Origin: Claveliimonas acetigenes
GTDB lineage: Bacteria > Bacillota > Clostridia > Lachnospirales > Lachnospiraceae
DNA: 46,727 bases
Assembly: GCF_025567385.1 (NCBI RefSeq)
Contig: NZ_JAOQJU010000027.1
Location: 1-46,727 of the forward strand
Direction of reading: 5' to 3'
The notes under the pieces were generated by a model that was not told where the DNA came from, did not search any database, and saw only the letters and a program-made list of their open reading frames with translations. Below are positions 24,107 to 31,753 of this stretch, piece by piece. The translations under genes and the position numbers were made by a program. Numbering within the stretch: position 1 is the stretch's first letter; each line of letters starts with the position of its first letter.

Positions 24107-24560
24107 AAAGCATTAGGTGCAATATAACTGCTGACGGCGTAGAATCATGGTGGCTATCTTGGTGGATACCTTGATGGGTGTCATCCTCTAAGTTATCATG
24201 GGTTGCGTCATAGGACTTATCATTGGCTGTACCCATGATAGAGTGAGCATGAGTGATTTGAGCACCCTCACTGCCGTGGGCAATAAGGTGGATACAAAGA
24301 TTCAAAACTGTGTGTGGGATGTCCGGCGATTTATCTTGCTCACTAACTTGGTCATTGACTAAGTTTTTCTGACTAAGTTGGTAATTTACATTTTTCAAGA
24401 TGACTCTGAAATCTGTTGCCGTTGAGAAAATTTTCGGATTATATGCCGCTGTATATCCAGGCGGCTTTTCGGTTTCCCTGACGATTTTGCGTAGGCCGCT
24501 TCCATGACGCTCCATGTATTTCATGCGGTGGAACGGGTCAGCAATCACAGGGCTTGCCAT
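24084..24560 (-). pseudogene. C-terminal remnant of an AlbA_2-type ATP-binding (RecG-C-like) protein
   Basis: On the minus strand the frame reads ADPFHRMKYMERHGSGLRKI, then ETEKPPGYTAAYNPKIFSTA and DFRVILKNVNYQLSQ. That is the C-terminal ATP-binding end of AlbA_2/HATPase_c_4 proteins, which usually have an N-terminal Schlafen/AlbA_2 domain and total 400-500 residues. Only the last portion exists; just upstream (24561-24699) begins the promoter region of the next operon. The 3' half of the frame is low in family signal and its end overlaps the XRE gene tail by 23 bases. Most likely a relic truncated when the ATPase module was inserted. Confidence 0.65.
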
Positions 24561-24589
24561 ATTGAACGGATACTTTTTAGTGTAAAAAA

Positions 24590-24670
24590 CAAATCAGAAA
24601 ATAAAAACGGAAAATCCGTTGATATTTTCTGATTTGCGGCGTATAATAAGATTATAAGAAAATAAAAACG
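24590..24670. promoter_or_regulatory. Promoter bracketed by a 14-base repeat and a long dyad
   Basis: TTGATA (24619-24624), a 17-base spacer and TATAAT (24642-24647) form a near-consensus promoter for the ATPase gene. CAAATCAGAAAAT/ATTTTCTGATTTG (24590-24602, 24624-24636) is a perfect 13-base inverted repeat running into the spacer, with AACGGA/TCCGTT nested inside. AGAAAATAAAAACG occurs exactly at 24596-24609 and again at 24657-24670, one copy on each side of the promoter. This looks like autoregulation by a dimeric protein binding both sides. Confidence 0.75.
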
Positions 24671-24699
24671 AAAAAACTGTTTTTAGAGGAGGACTACCT

Positions 24700-25851
24700 A
24701 TGAAAATACTCCGCATCACCGCACAAGGACTCCCATTATTCAAAAAAGACTTGGATATTTGCTTTTATACGCAGCAACGTGTTTGCGAAGAGGACAAAGA
24801 TAGTCTTTACCGTTTGACGGATAACTACTATCTCCACTCTGCCTGTGCTTTCATTGGAATTAACGCATCTGGCAAGACCTCGGTATTAAAGGTCATTAGC
24901 TTGGCCTTAAATATTGTGAAAAATGAGCCCATCAATCATGTGGAGGCAAAAAGCATTCTTGGCGGAGCGAAGAATGTTACAATCCGCACATATTTTTATG
25001 ATAAGCGTAGCTACGTCTGTTGCTTGGAAACTGTAATTGCGGCAAAGAAGTCGAAAACAGGGGAATATGTGTATTCGATTCTGTCTGAAAGCCTTTGGGA
25101 AAAACCGATTGCAACCGTTAAGTCGAAAAAGTATCTGACAGATTTTACAGGAATGAAGCCTGTAGAGCAGCGCAATAGCGATGAAGCATACCTTTCTGAT
25201 GATGTCAGCTTTGTCATTGCACATAATAAAAAAGCGAATGATACAGTGGAAATATTCAGCCTGCTTTCCTATACGAATGTGAATGTGCTTCCATTTACCG
25301 AAGATATTCCATTGGAGGTAATTGCATTTCTCGATCCGACCATTGAGAAATTGTGTTTTGAGCAGACAGAGGGAAAAACATTTATCCACTTGAAGTTTAA
25401 GGATGAAGAAGAGATTATCCTGAATAATCCGGCAGACCTTGAGCAGTATCTGTCCTCTGGTACGATTAAGGGTATTATTACATTCTCGATGGTAAAGGAA
25501 GTTCTTCATTCAGGTGGTTATCTTCTGGTAGATGAAATAGAGAATCATTTCAACAAGGAAATTGTAACGACCTTAATGCGCTTCTTTATGGACAGCCGAC
25601 TGAACAAAAATGGCGGAACGCTTATTTTCACTACGCATTATCCGGAACTGCTGGACGAATATGACCGAAATGACGGAATTTGTATCGTTAGAAACCGTAA
25701 TGGCATTACAGCAGAAAATTTGAGCTATATATTGAAACGTAATGATATTAAAAAGAGTGATGCTTACCAGAGCGGCTTCCTTGAGGGAACAACGCCAGCA
25801 TATGAAGCGTATATGCGCTTGAAGAAAAGCCTGGCTGCTTCAATCAATTAA
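24700..25851 (+). CDS. ABC-type AAA ATPase (AAA_15/AAA_21), candidate defence ATPase
   Basis: The 383-residue ATPase has Walker A CAFIGINASGKTSVLKVISL at residues 48-67, Walker B GGYLLVDEIENHFNKE near 275, and a switch histidine in TLIFTTHYPELLDEYD near 310. This layout is typical of the OLD/AAA_15/AAA_21 group of anti-phage ATPases such as AriA of PARIS, AbiLi or Septu PtuA. No nuclease domain is fused; its partner is probably the small TOPRIM-like protein encoded 12 bases later. AGAGGAGG precedes ATG 24700. Base composition is more AT-rich than the ICE backbone, suggesting separate acquisition. Confidence 0.88.
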   Translation: MKILRITAQGLPLFKKDLDICFYTQQRVCEEDKDSLYRLTDNYYLHSACAFIGINASGKTSVLKVISLALNIVKNEPINHVEAKSILGGAKNVTIRTYFYDKRSYVCCLETVIAAKKSKTGEYVYSILSESLWEKPIATVKSKKYLTDFTGMKPVEQRNSDEAYLSDDVSFVIAHNKKANDTVEIFSLLSYTNVNVLPFTEDIPLEVIAFLDPTIEKLCFEQTEGKTFIHLKFKDEEEIILNNPADLEQYLSSGTIKGIITFSMVKEVLHSGGYLLVDEIENHFNKEIVTTLMRFFMDSRLNKNGGTLIFTTHYPELLDEYDRNDGICIVRNRNGITAENLSYILKRNDIKKSDAYQSGFLEGTTPAYEAYMRLKKSLAASIN

Positions 25852-25863
25852 GGAGGCGGCAGA

Positions 25864-26382
25864 ATGGAATTAGCAAAATACAAGGCGTGTATATGTGAAG
25901 GCTCTGCCGAAGAAGCTATTATCGACATACTGGTTGATAATGATCTTCTGATTTTCAACAGAGAAGAAATGTTGGAAGAACGTGTTATCCGTTGCAGAAG
26001 TGCTAAACGATTCGAGGAGCGATACTTACGGAAAGGATTCGATGAGCAGATTTCGGTGATACGGATTTTGGATTCTCGTAGAGAGGAATTTCGATTGAGT
26101 AAAGCATATGAGCAGAAAATTGACGTGGTAAATGTCATTACTGCTCCAGAAATTGAAATGCTGATTATTCATGCGGAAGGAGCATATGATCAGTTTAAGC
26201 GTTCTGGAAAAAAACCAAGCGAATTTTGTAAAACAAATCTTCGGATGCATGATGTGAAGTCGTATGATTTTGTGAAGCAGTATTTCAGTAATCCTCAGCT
26301 CTTGGTGAAAGCCATAAAAGAGTATCGCAGAACAGCCAATATCCCCAAAGGAGAATACAGCTTGTCTGATTTGCTGAGATGA
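25864..26382 (+). CDS. Small TOPRIM-like / RloB-like partner protein
   Basis: It has 172 residues. The N-terminus YKACICEGSAEEAIIDILVD has the glycine-acidic pattern of a TOPRIM domain (GSAEE where many have GxxE). A central RILDSRREEF matches the DxD/DxR strand position, and NVITAPEIEMLIIHAEGAYD is like the P-x-x-E-x-W/L-L-L-H block of RloB and AbiLii proteins. It is shorter than typical OLD nucleases and ends with SLSDLLR. GGAGG lies six bases upstream, and the gene forms an operon with the ATPase. TOPRIM partners in such pairs are the toxic nuclease. The fold assignment is by pattern only. Confidence 0.6.
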   Translation: MELAKYKACICEGSAEEAIIDILVDNDLLIFNREEMLEERVIRCRSAKRFEERYLRKGFDEQISVIRILDSRREEFRLSKAYEQKIDVVNVITAPEIEMLIIHAEGAYDQFKRSGKKPSEFCKTNLRMHDVKSYDFVKQYFSNPQLLVKAIKEYRRTANIPKGEYSLSDLLR

Positions 26383-26478
26383 GCGTTGCTTTTTTGATAC
26401 ATTAGCCGTGACTCAAATGGTCACCAGGAGATAAACGGGTACCAGTTTACAGAAAACAGAATAGAATCGTCTTTGATG

Positions 26479-26508
26479 CCTCGTTGGGAAACCAACGGGG
26501 TATTTTTT
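26479..26508 (+). terminator. Intrinsic terminator after the ATPase/TOPRIM pair
   Basis: CCTCGTTGG pairs with CCAACGGGG (one T-G pair) around a GAAA tetraloop (26479-26487, 26492-26500) and is followed by TATTTTTTT. It lies about 100 bases after the TOPRIM-like gene. This is a typical strong terminator and marks the left border of the structured RNA region. Confidence 0.88.
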
Positions 26509-26561
26509 TGCCTCAATCTGGCTGTATAGAACACTGAAAAAGTCAAAACGAACCGTATGTA

Positions 26562-26935
26562 GTCCTGCAAGGACAACCAAAGTGCGCCTACGAGGCCAAC
26601 GCGAAACCGGAGGATTCTTGTTAAACTTACTTTGTAAGGACGAAAGTCCGGATGTCCCTTGAAAACTGAATACTCATTCTTCAGGTACATTCCTGTTTGG
26701 TCGAGCCTTCGACTGCACGCCATGAAGCCCATCGGGGCGATAGCGGTTTCGCAGAAGCAAATGCCGGATTGCAACCGGCGGCGGTGTTAAAGCCGGACAG
26801 GGACAATGATACTTCCGTAATTCGCGGTCCGGCCATAAGGAAGGCGGGATGGTTAAATTCCAATGGAGCAGTGAAGCACACTGCCGCCTGTGAGAAATCC
26901 TACATCTCTGGGGTGATAAGAAAAAGTACAGAGAA
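26562..26935 (+). ncRNA. Large structured non-coding region, resembling an orphan HEARO/omega RNA
   Basis: About 500 bases lack a credible gene but are dense in stems: GTCCT/AGGAC (26562-26574), GGAC-GAAA-GTCC (26638-26649), GTCGA/TCGAC (26700-26713), GCCGG/CCGGC (26763-26779), a longer-range GCCGGAC/GTCCGGC (26792-26798 with 26827-26833) and GCAGTG/CACTGC (26868-26884). The segment with GG-A-TTGCA-A-CC in a hairpin, then TTAAAGCCGGAC, recalls the core of HEARO (omega) RNAs that guide IscB nucleases. No iscB or transposase frame is present. A 93-codon plus-strand frame (26697-26978) overlaps the stems and has no ribosome binding site. Alternatives are a decayed intron or an ICE regulatory RNA. 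Confidence 0.45.
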
Positions 26936-27030
26936 ACCATATTTTCAGAAAGCGCTGCCGGGTGCTGTATCAGCATGATACCTGGCAGGCTTTATCCATA
27001 TCAGTGTATGGAGATTGGAGACAACAGCAT

Positions 27031-27453
27031 ATGAAAGAAAACTGGGTTTATCGGCGAGGTGATTTATATCTCGCCAATCTCGGTGTTCCGGTCGGATCAA
27101 AGCAGGGCGGTGTTCGTCCTGTTGTGGTTCTTCAGAATGATGTCGGCAATTATTATGCGCCGACGATCACGATTGCTCCGCTGACATCGAAAATTGAGAA
27201 GAAGCGAAAACAGCCAACGCATTTCTTTCTCCGTAAAGCAAAGGGACTGGCAAAACCGTCTATGGTATTGGCAGAACAGCTCGACACCTGCGACAAGATA
27301 TGCGTGATTCGCTATCTTGGGCGGGTAAGTAAGGGGCAGATGCGTGGGATTGATGAAGCTGTAAGGATTCAACTTGGATATTACATTCCGGAACAAGCAG
27401 AGAAAAAAAGACAGGGCAAATGCCGAAAGGATGGCGAAGAAGGCGATGGATAA
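27031..27453 (+). CDS. MazF/PemK-family toxin
   Basis: The 140-residue protein starts MKENWVYRRGDLYLANLGVP and has VGSKQGGVRPVVVLQNDVGN and TITIAPLTSKIEKKRKQPTH. This is the conserved MazF/PemK endoribonuclease fold with the RP-V-V-V-LQND and APLTS motifs. The basic C-terminus (EKKRQGKCRKDGEEGDG) is longer than usual. MazF toxins cut mRNA and are normally paired with an antitoxin gene directly upstream. Here the upstream sequence is the structured RNA region and no antitoxin is recognised. The downstream gene overlaps it by 23 bases. ATG 27031 has only a moderate site (GGAGA) about 10 bases upstream. Confidence 0.85.
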   Translation: MKENWVYRRGDLYLANLGVPVGSKQGGVRPVVVLQNDVGNYYAPTITIAPLTSKIEKKRKQPTHFFLRKAKGLAKPSMVLAEQLDTCDKICVIRYLGRVSKGQMRGIDEAVRIQLGYYIPEQAEKKRQGKCRKDGEEGDG

Positions 27454-27676
27454 ACTGATTACAAGGAAAGAAGCAGCCAGTATACTGGGAATCAGCGTAA
27501 AAACACTGGATGCTGCAAGAACAGACGGTTTGATCTCCTATGTTCAGTATGTGGAAAACGGCTGCGTTTATTTCACGGAAGTGGGGATTCAGGAGTACAT
27601 TGCAAAATGTACGCACCGTGCAAAACCGATGGAACGTGCTGCGACATATCGCAAACCTCGAAGCTTTCGGCGGTGA
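27431..27676 (+). CDS. xis: Excisionase-like helix-turn-helix protein
   Basis: The 81-residue protein from ATG 27431 (or 27446) has LITRKEAASILGISVKTLDA, then ARTDGLISYVQYVENGCVYF and TEVGIQEYIAKC, a MerR/excisionase-like helix-turn-helix followed by a basic tail. Its position immediately before the integrase genes and its size suit the recombination directionality factor of an ICE. AAAGGATGG sits in the toxin gene, and the two frames overlap by 23 bases, so toxin and excisionase are probably made from one mRNA. It could alternatively act as the missing antitoxin. Confidence 0.75.
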   Translation: MAKKAMDKLITRKEAASILGISVKTLDAARTDGLISYVQYVENGCVYFTEVGIQEYIAKCTHRAKPMERAATYRKPRSFRR

Positions 27677-27747
27677 AAATCGACATCGTTGAGTATGGAC
27701 GATGAATCCGCAATAATGAAAGCATCAACAGGATTGGAGGTAATGAT

Positions 27748-28956
27748 ATGGCGGCAAGAAGAATGATGCTTCCCGATTATGGTACGGTGAGTATGAAGGG
27801 AACGCAATATTATCGAACCCGTGTAACAGATCAGCAGGGACGGCGGGTTTCCTTATATGCAAGAACGAGAGAGGAACTGTACCAGAAGGAACAGGAAGCG
27901 ATCCAGCAGATTGAGAACAAGACGTATTGCCGCAGTACACCTACAGTGGAGGAGTATTGCGAGAAATGGCTGCTGATGCAGTCGGCACAGATCAGGATGA
28001 CAACGCTGATTGACTATACATCGAAAGTGAAGAACTACATCATCAAGCCATTGGGCGATATGCATATGGGAGATGTAACAGCAGATGACATTCGCCTGGC
28101 ACTGTTGGCGGCATCGAAAAAGTCGGCATCCGTGTACAAATCAGTGAATGTTCTATATAAGTGTATTTTCACGGCAGCAATGGAGAGTAAGATCATTGAT
28201 GAGAATCCGACCATCTATCTGAAGAAGAATGTGGGCGGGATTCCCCAGAAGGACCGCCTCCCGCTTACGGATGAGCAGGTGGATAAGCTGCTGGATGCCA
28301 TTTACGGCTTACCGCCGTATGTGTTCGTGATGCTGGGGCTGTACGCAGGATTGCGGAGAGAAGAAATCCTCGGACTTCAATGGGATTCGGTGTATCTTGA
28401 TTGCGAGGCTCCGTACCTTACCGTTCGGAGAGCCTGGCATACGGAGCATAATCGTCCGGTGATTCTGACAGAGCTGAAAACAAAGGCAGCGCATCGGAAT
28501 GTCCCTCTGCCGGACAATCTTCTGGAATGTCTGAAAGAGGCGAAGAAGACATCGACATCGGATTTTGTGGTTGCAAACCGGGATGGAGACCCGTTGTCCT
28601 ATACGCAGTTCAAGAGATTATGGCAGTATATCGTAACTCGTACCACCAAGGAACGCTGCTATTACCGCTATGAAGATGGCAAGAGGGTGAAGCATACGGT
28701 GAAGCCGGTTCTGGGGCAAAAGGCAGCACACAATGGAAATGTGGTTTACAGTCTGGACTTTGAGGTGACTCCGCATCAGCTGCGGCACACCTACATTACG
28801 AATCTGATTCATGCTTCGGTTGACCCGAAGACGGTTCAGTATCTTGCCGGTCATGAAAGCAGCAAGATCACCATGGATATTTACGCCAAGGTGAAATATA
28901 ATCGCCCAGAGCAGCTCGCAGGAGTGCTGGAAGATGCTTTTGCATCGTGGGATTAA
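27748..28956 (+). CDS. int: Tyrosine recombinase (ICE integrase), first copy
   Basis: The 402-residue integrase starts MAARRMMLPDYGTVSMKGTQ, with an arm-binding N-terminus and a SAM-like core-binding domain to about residue 170. The catalytic domain has Arg in YAGLRREEILGLQWD near 200, HQLRHTYITNLIH near 345, the second His in YLAGHESSKITMDIY and the nucleophilic Tyr within that block. The length and motifs match Tn916/Tn1549-type integrases. GGAGG lies upstream of ATG 27748. A paralogue follows 145 bases downstream. Confidence 0.93.
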   Translation: MAARRMMLPDYGTVSMKGTQYYRTRVTDQQGRRVSLYARTREELYQKEQEAIQQIENKTYCRSTPTVEEYCEKWLLMQSAQIRMTTLIDYTSKVKNYIIKPLGDMHMGDVTADDIRLALLAASKKSASVYKSVNVLYKCIFTAAMESKIIDENPTIYLKKNVGGIPQKDRLPLTDEQVDKLLDAIYGLPPYVFVMLGLYAGLRREEILGLQWDSVYLDCEAPYLTVRRAWHTEHNRPVILTELKTKAAHRNVPLPDNLLECLKEAKKTSTSDFVVANRDGDPLSYTQFKRLWQYIVTRTTKERCYYRYEDGKRVKHTVKPVLGQKAAHNGNVVYSLDFEVTPHQLRHTYITNLIHASVDPKTVQYLAGHESSKITMDIYAKVKYNRPEQLAGVLEDAFASWD

Positions 28957-28978
28957 GAGTAAATCAGAAAGAAATTAG

Positions 28979-29010
28979 GGCAGGGATGGTCAAAAATCCC
29001 TGCCTTTTTA
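28979..29010 (+). terminator. Intrinsic terminator between the two integrases
   Basis: GGCAGGGAT (28979-28987) pairs perfectly with ATCCCTGCC (28996-29004) and is followed by TTTTTA. It ends transcripts from the first integrase, so the second likely has its own promoter. Confidence 0.88.
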
Positions 29011-29101
29011 CATACATTCGACATCCTTGAAGGAAGTGCTGTACGCCATGATAATAAAAGTGACAACACGCAATGTATGAAGATAGATAGGAGGAGAACA
29101 C

Positions 29102-30313
29102 ATGGCTAAAGGGAAAAAGCGTCCTGCTGAACTTCCGGAATACGGAACAGTGATGATGAAAGGGGTACAGTATTACCGCACCCGGATTACAGATGCAGAC
29201 GGAAAGAGAGTGGCGATTTACGGGCTGACACGCGAAGAATTGTATGACCGGGTGGAAAATGCCCAGAAGAAAATCGCGGAAGTGGTTTTCCATAGAGAGA
29301 ATCCGACCGTGGAAGAGTACTGTGAAAAATGGTTGCTGATGCGGTCTGGAACGGTAAGAACTAATACGTTGGAAGGATACGCACGGATGGTGAATCGGTA
29401 CATCGTGGGTCCGATTGGACAGATGTATATGGACGAGGTGACCACAGATGACCTGCGGCTGCTGATGGTTCCGTTATCAAAAGGTTCTTCCGGAATGTAT
29501 GGCCAGCTCAATATGCTGATTAAGAACATTTTTAATTCAGCAGAAGAGAGCAAGGTGATTAAAGAGAATCCATCCAAAACGATTTGCGCAAGAGGCGGAA
29601 AGCCAGCGAAACGGCGCGAGGCTTTGACGGATGAACAGACTGCCATTTTGCTGGATAGCATTCGTGAGCTTCCACCGTATGTCTTCGTGATGATCGGTTT
29701 GTACGCGGGATTGCGTAGAGAAGAGATCCTTGGATTAAAATGGGACTGCGTATTCCTGGATGAAAAAACGCCGTACATTTCGGTAAGGCGTGCATGGCAT
29801 GTGGAAGGCGGTGAGCCGGTAGTCAACACGCTATTGAAGACACCGGCAGCAAAACGAGATGTTCCGATTCCAAAATGCCTGGTAGCCTGTCTCAAGGAAG
29901 AAAGGGAAAAATCAGAATCGGAATATGTGATCTCGAATTCGAAGGGAACTGTTTTGACGGAAACACAGTTTGTGAGAGTCTGGAAGTACATAACAGTCCG
30001 TTCTACTGCAGAACGCTGTTATTACACTTATGTAAATGGACAGTCCATCAAGCATAGAATAAAGCCAAGGCTTGGTGAGCATCAGCCGAATAATCCCAAA
30101 CTGGTGTATACGATGGACTTCAAGGTGACTCCGCACATGCTGCGGCACACCTACATCACCAATCTGATTTACAAAGGTGTTGATCCTAAGACGGTGCAGT
30201 ATCTGGCAGGCCATGAGAACAGCAAAACGACTATGGACATCTATGCGAAAGTCAAGTACAATAAACCTGAGGAATTAAGCAGCGTTGTGAATGCTGCATT
30301 CGGGCTGCGTTAA
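29102..30313 (+). CDS. int: Tyrosine recombinase (ICE integrase), second copy
   Basis: The 403-residue protein is colinear with the first integrase across its length, by eye more than half identical. It starts MAKGKKRPAELPEYGTVMMK and has YAGLRREEILGLKWD, HMLRHTYITNLIYKGVDPKT and YLAGHENSKTTMDIYAKVKY, so all catalytic residues are kept. The N-terminal arm-binding part and residues 110-180 differ most, which could give different att specificity. AGGAGGAG precedes ATG 29102. It ends 27 bases before a short direct repeat that may be part of the element end. Confidence 0.93.
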   Translation: MAKGKKRPAELPEYGTVMMKGVQYYRTRITDADGKRVAIYGLTREELYDRVENAQKKIAEVVFHRENPTVEEYCEKWLLMRSGTVRTNTLEGYARMVNRYIVGPIGQMYMDEVTTDDLRLLMVPLSKGSSGMYGQLNMLIKNIFNSAEESKVIKENPSKTICARGGKPAKRREALTDEQTAILLDSIRELPPYVFVMIGLYAGLRREEILGLKWDCVFLDEKTPYISVRRAWHVEGGEPVVNTLLKTPAAKRDVPIPKCLVACLKEEREKSESEYVISNSKGTVLTETQFVRVWKYITVRSTAERCYYTYVNGQSIKHRIKPRLGEHQPNNPKLVYTMDFKVTPHMLRHTYITNLIYKGVDPKTVQYLAGHENSKTTMDIYAKVKYNKPEELSSVVNAAFGLR

Positions 30314-30339
30314 ACTGCACCAAAAATTTCGCGATTTCG

Positions 30340-30360
30340 TGGGTTTACCTATGGGTTTAC
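30340..30360. other. Short direct repeat near the ICE end, possible att or arm site
   Basis: TGGGTTTAC occurs at 30340-30348 and 30352-30360, a 12-base period, just after the last integrase. Integrase arm sites and core att sites usually lie here. Without the other end of the element I cannot say which bases are the core. The sequence from 30,361 to 30,490 shows no gene. Confidence 0.35.
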
Positions 30361-30496
30361 TGAGAGAGGAAAGCCCGAAAAACCGCATGAATACTGGTCT
30401 TTTTGGATCAAGGTCAGGTAATACGGTCTCAAAGCAGCTCGTAGAGCACCTCAGTTCAGCAAGCGTTAGGAAATTGTATATCTTATTGCATGGTAG

Positions 30497-30527
30497 ACCC
30501 ACAAACATTGTGTTTGTGGGTTTTTTT
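30497..30527 (+). terminator. Intrinsic terminator at the ICE/chromosome border
   Basis: ACCCACAAAC (30497-30506) and GTTTGTGGGT (30512-30521) pair perfectly around ATTGT, followed by TTTTTT. It separates the integrase side from the LysR-led cluster. Confidence 0.9.
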
Positions 30528-30558
30528 AGGTGATAACTGTGGTAAACTTATATTGTCA

Positions 30559-30584
30559 AGTATATATAGTCAACTATATATACT
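30559..30584. promoter_or_regulatory. Perfect 11-base inverted repeat upstream of lysR
   Basis: AGTATATATAG (30559-30569) and CTATATATACT (30574-30584) are separated by TCAA and lie 27 bases before the LysR start. The sequence also supplies TATA-like -10 boxes, so it is probably an autoregulatory operator overlapping the promoter. Confidence 0.7.
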
Positions 30585-30610
30585 ATAGAATGAAATGAGG
30601 AGGTAATGCC

Positions 30611-31501
30611 ATGGAAATTAGAGTGCTTCGTTATTTTCTCGCGGTTGTCCGGGAAGAAGGAATCAATCGGGCGGCAGAGGCCTTACATATTACACAGCCG
30701 ACACTCAGCCGCCAGTTATCACAGTTGGAAGAAGAAGTCGGCGTCAAACTGTTTCACAGAGGTGCGAAAAAAATCACATTGACAAACGAGGGAATCTTGC
30801 TGCGGAGGCGGGCAGAAGAAATTTTGTCTTTGGTTGATCGGACACAGCGGGAGTTGACCTGGCAGGATGAACTTGTGGAAGGCAGAATTGTGATTGGCGG
30901 CGGAGAATTGGCGGCTATGCAGGTTTTGCCGGAAATCATTGAAAGATTTCGTGAGAAATATCCGCTTGTTACATTCGATATTTTCACAGGAAACGCCGAC
31001 CTGGTAAAAGAGCAGATGGAAAAAGGCCTAATTGACATTGGTGTATTGTTGGAGCCGGTCGATATAGAAAAGTTTGAATTTATCCGCTTACAGGGAAAGG
31101 AACGGTGGGTTGTCTTAATGCGCCCGGATGATCCGCTTGCGGAGAAAGAAGCGGTAAATGCAAAAGATCTGGATAATATGCCGCTCATCCTTCCGAGAAG
31201 GACAAATGTACAGAATGAATTATCCAACTGGCTGGGAGATTTTTTTCAGGAGCAGCAGGTTCTCTTTACCAGTAATTTAACGACGAACAGCGCCATTATG
31301 GTTCAGAGAGGCCTGGCATATTCCCTTGTTATTGAGGGGGCGATTCCGTTCTGGGATAAAGAGAAAATTGCATACCGGCCATTGTCTCCGGAGCTTACCG
31401 CAAACAGCGTGCTGGCTTGGAAAAGGCAGCAGCCGTTTAGTCTGGCAGCGACGAAATTCATAGAATACATGAAATACTTTTTAGGCATAACAAAGGTGTA
31501 G
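30611..31501 (+). CDS. LysR-family transcriptional regulator
   Basis: The 296-residue regulator starts MEIRVLRYFLAVVREEGINR. It has the winged helix-turn-helix AAEALHITQPTLSRQLSQLE (residues 21-40) and an effector-binding domain with ENPI-like blocks VTFDIFTGNADLVKEQMEKG and DIGVLLEPVDIEKFEF. Length and layout are typical of LysR proteins controlling oxidoreductase genes. GAGGAGG lies eight bases upstream. A perfect dyad in its promoter suggests autoregulation. The next gene is a second LysR after 250 bases. Confidence 0.93.
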   Translation: MEIRVLRYFLAVVREEGINRAAEALHITQPTLSRQLSQLEEEVGVKLFHRGAKKITLTNEGILLRRRAEEILSLVDRTQRELTWQDELVEGRIVIGGGELAAMQVLPEIIERFREKYPLVTFDIFTGNADLVKEQMEKGLIDIGVLLEPVDIEKFEFIRLQGKERWVVLMRPDDPLAEKEAVNAKDLDNMPLILPRRTNVQNELSNWLGDFFQEQQVLFTSNLTTNSAIMVQRGLAYSLVIEGAIPFWDKEKIAYRPLSPELTANSVLAWKRQQPFSLAATKFIEYMKYFLGITKV

Positions 31502-31753
31502 AAAAAAGTTAAAGGCAAAGATTCCATTTATTTGGTATAACAGCATTTTGACGGTTCGCTGCTGTGTGCAGTATTTGCCAGATTATTATATAAAGGATAT
31601 CACAAAGTTGGAAAGTTCAATATGGTCTGCTTGCTTTTGTTCGTATATCCGCATATAATAAAAGCGACGGGGTACAGCGTTTCGGACGTTCATGAATGAT
31701 ACCAAAAACGGCGGAAAAGCCGAAAGATTTAAGAAAGAGAAGAGGTGATATTG

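Noticed and set aside
26562..26935. Group II intron
   Set aside because: A GTGCG-like 5' motif is present at 26582, but no domain V hairpin, no reverse transcriptase and no 3' splice consensus were found.
26697..26978. 93-residue plus-strand ORF
   Set aside because: No ribosome binding site, odd composition, and it coincides with paired stems; treated as part of a structured RNA region.
30361..30490. tRNA fragment as attachment site
   Set aside because: A GCTCGTAGAGCAC-like stretch recalls a D-arm, but no acceptor, anticodon or T-arm could be folded.
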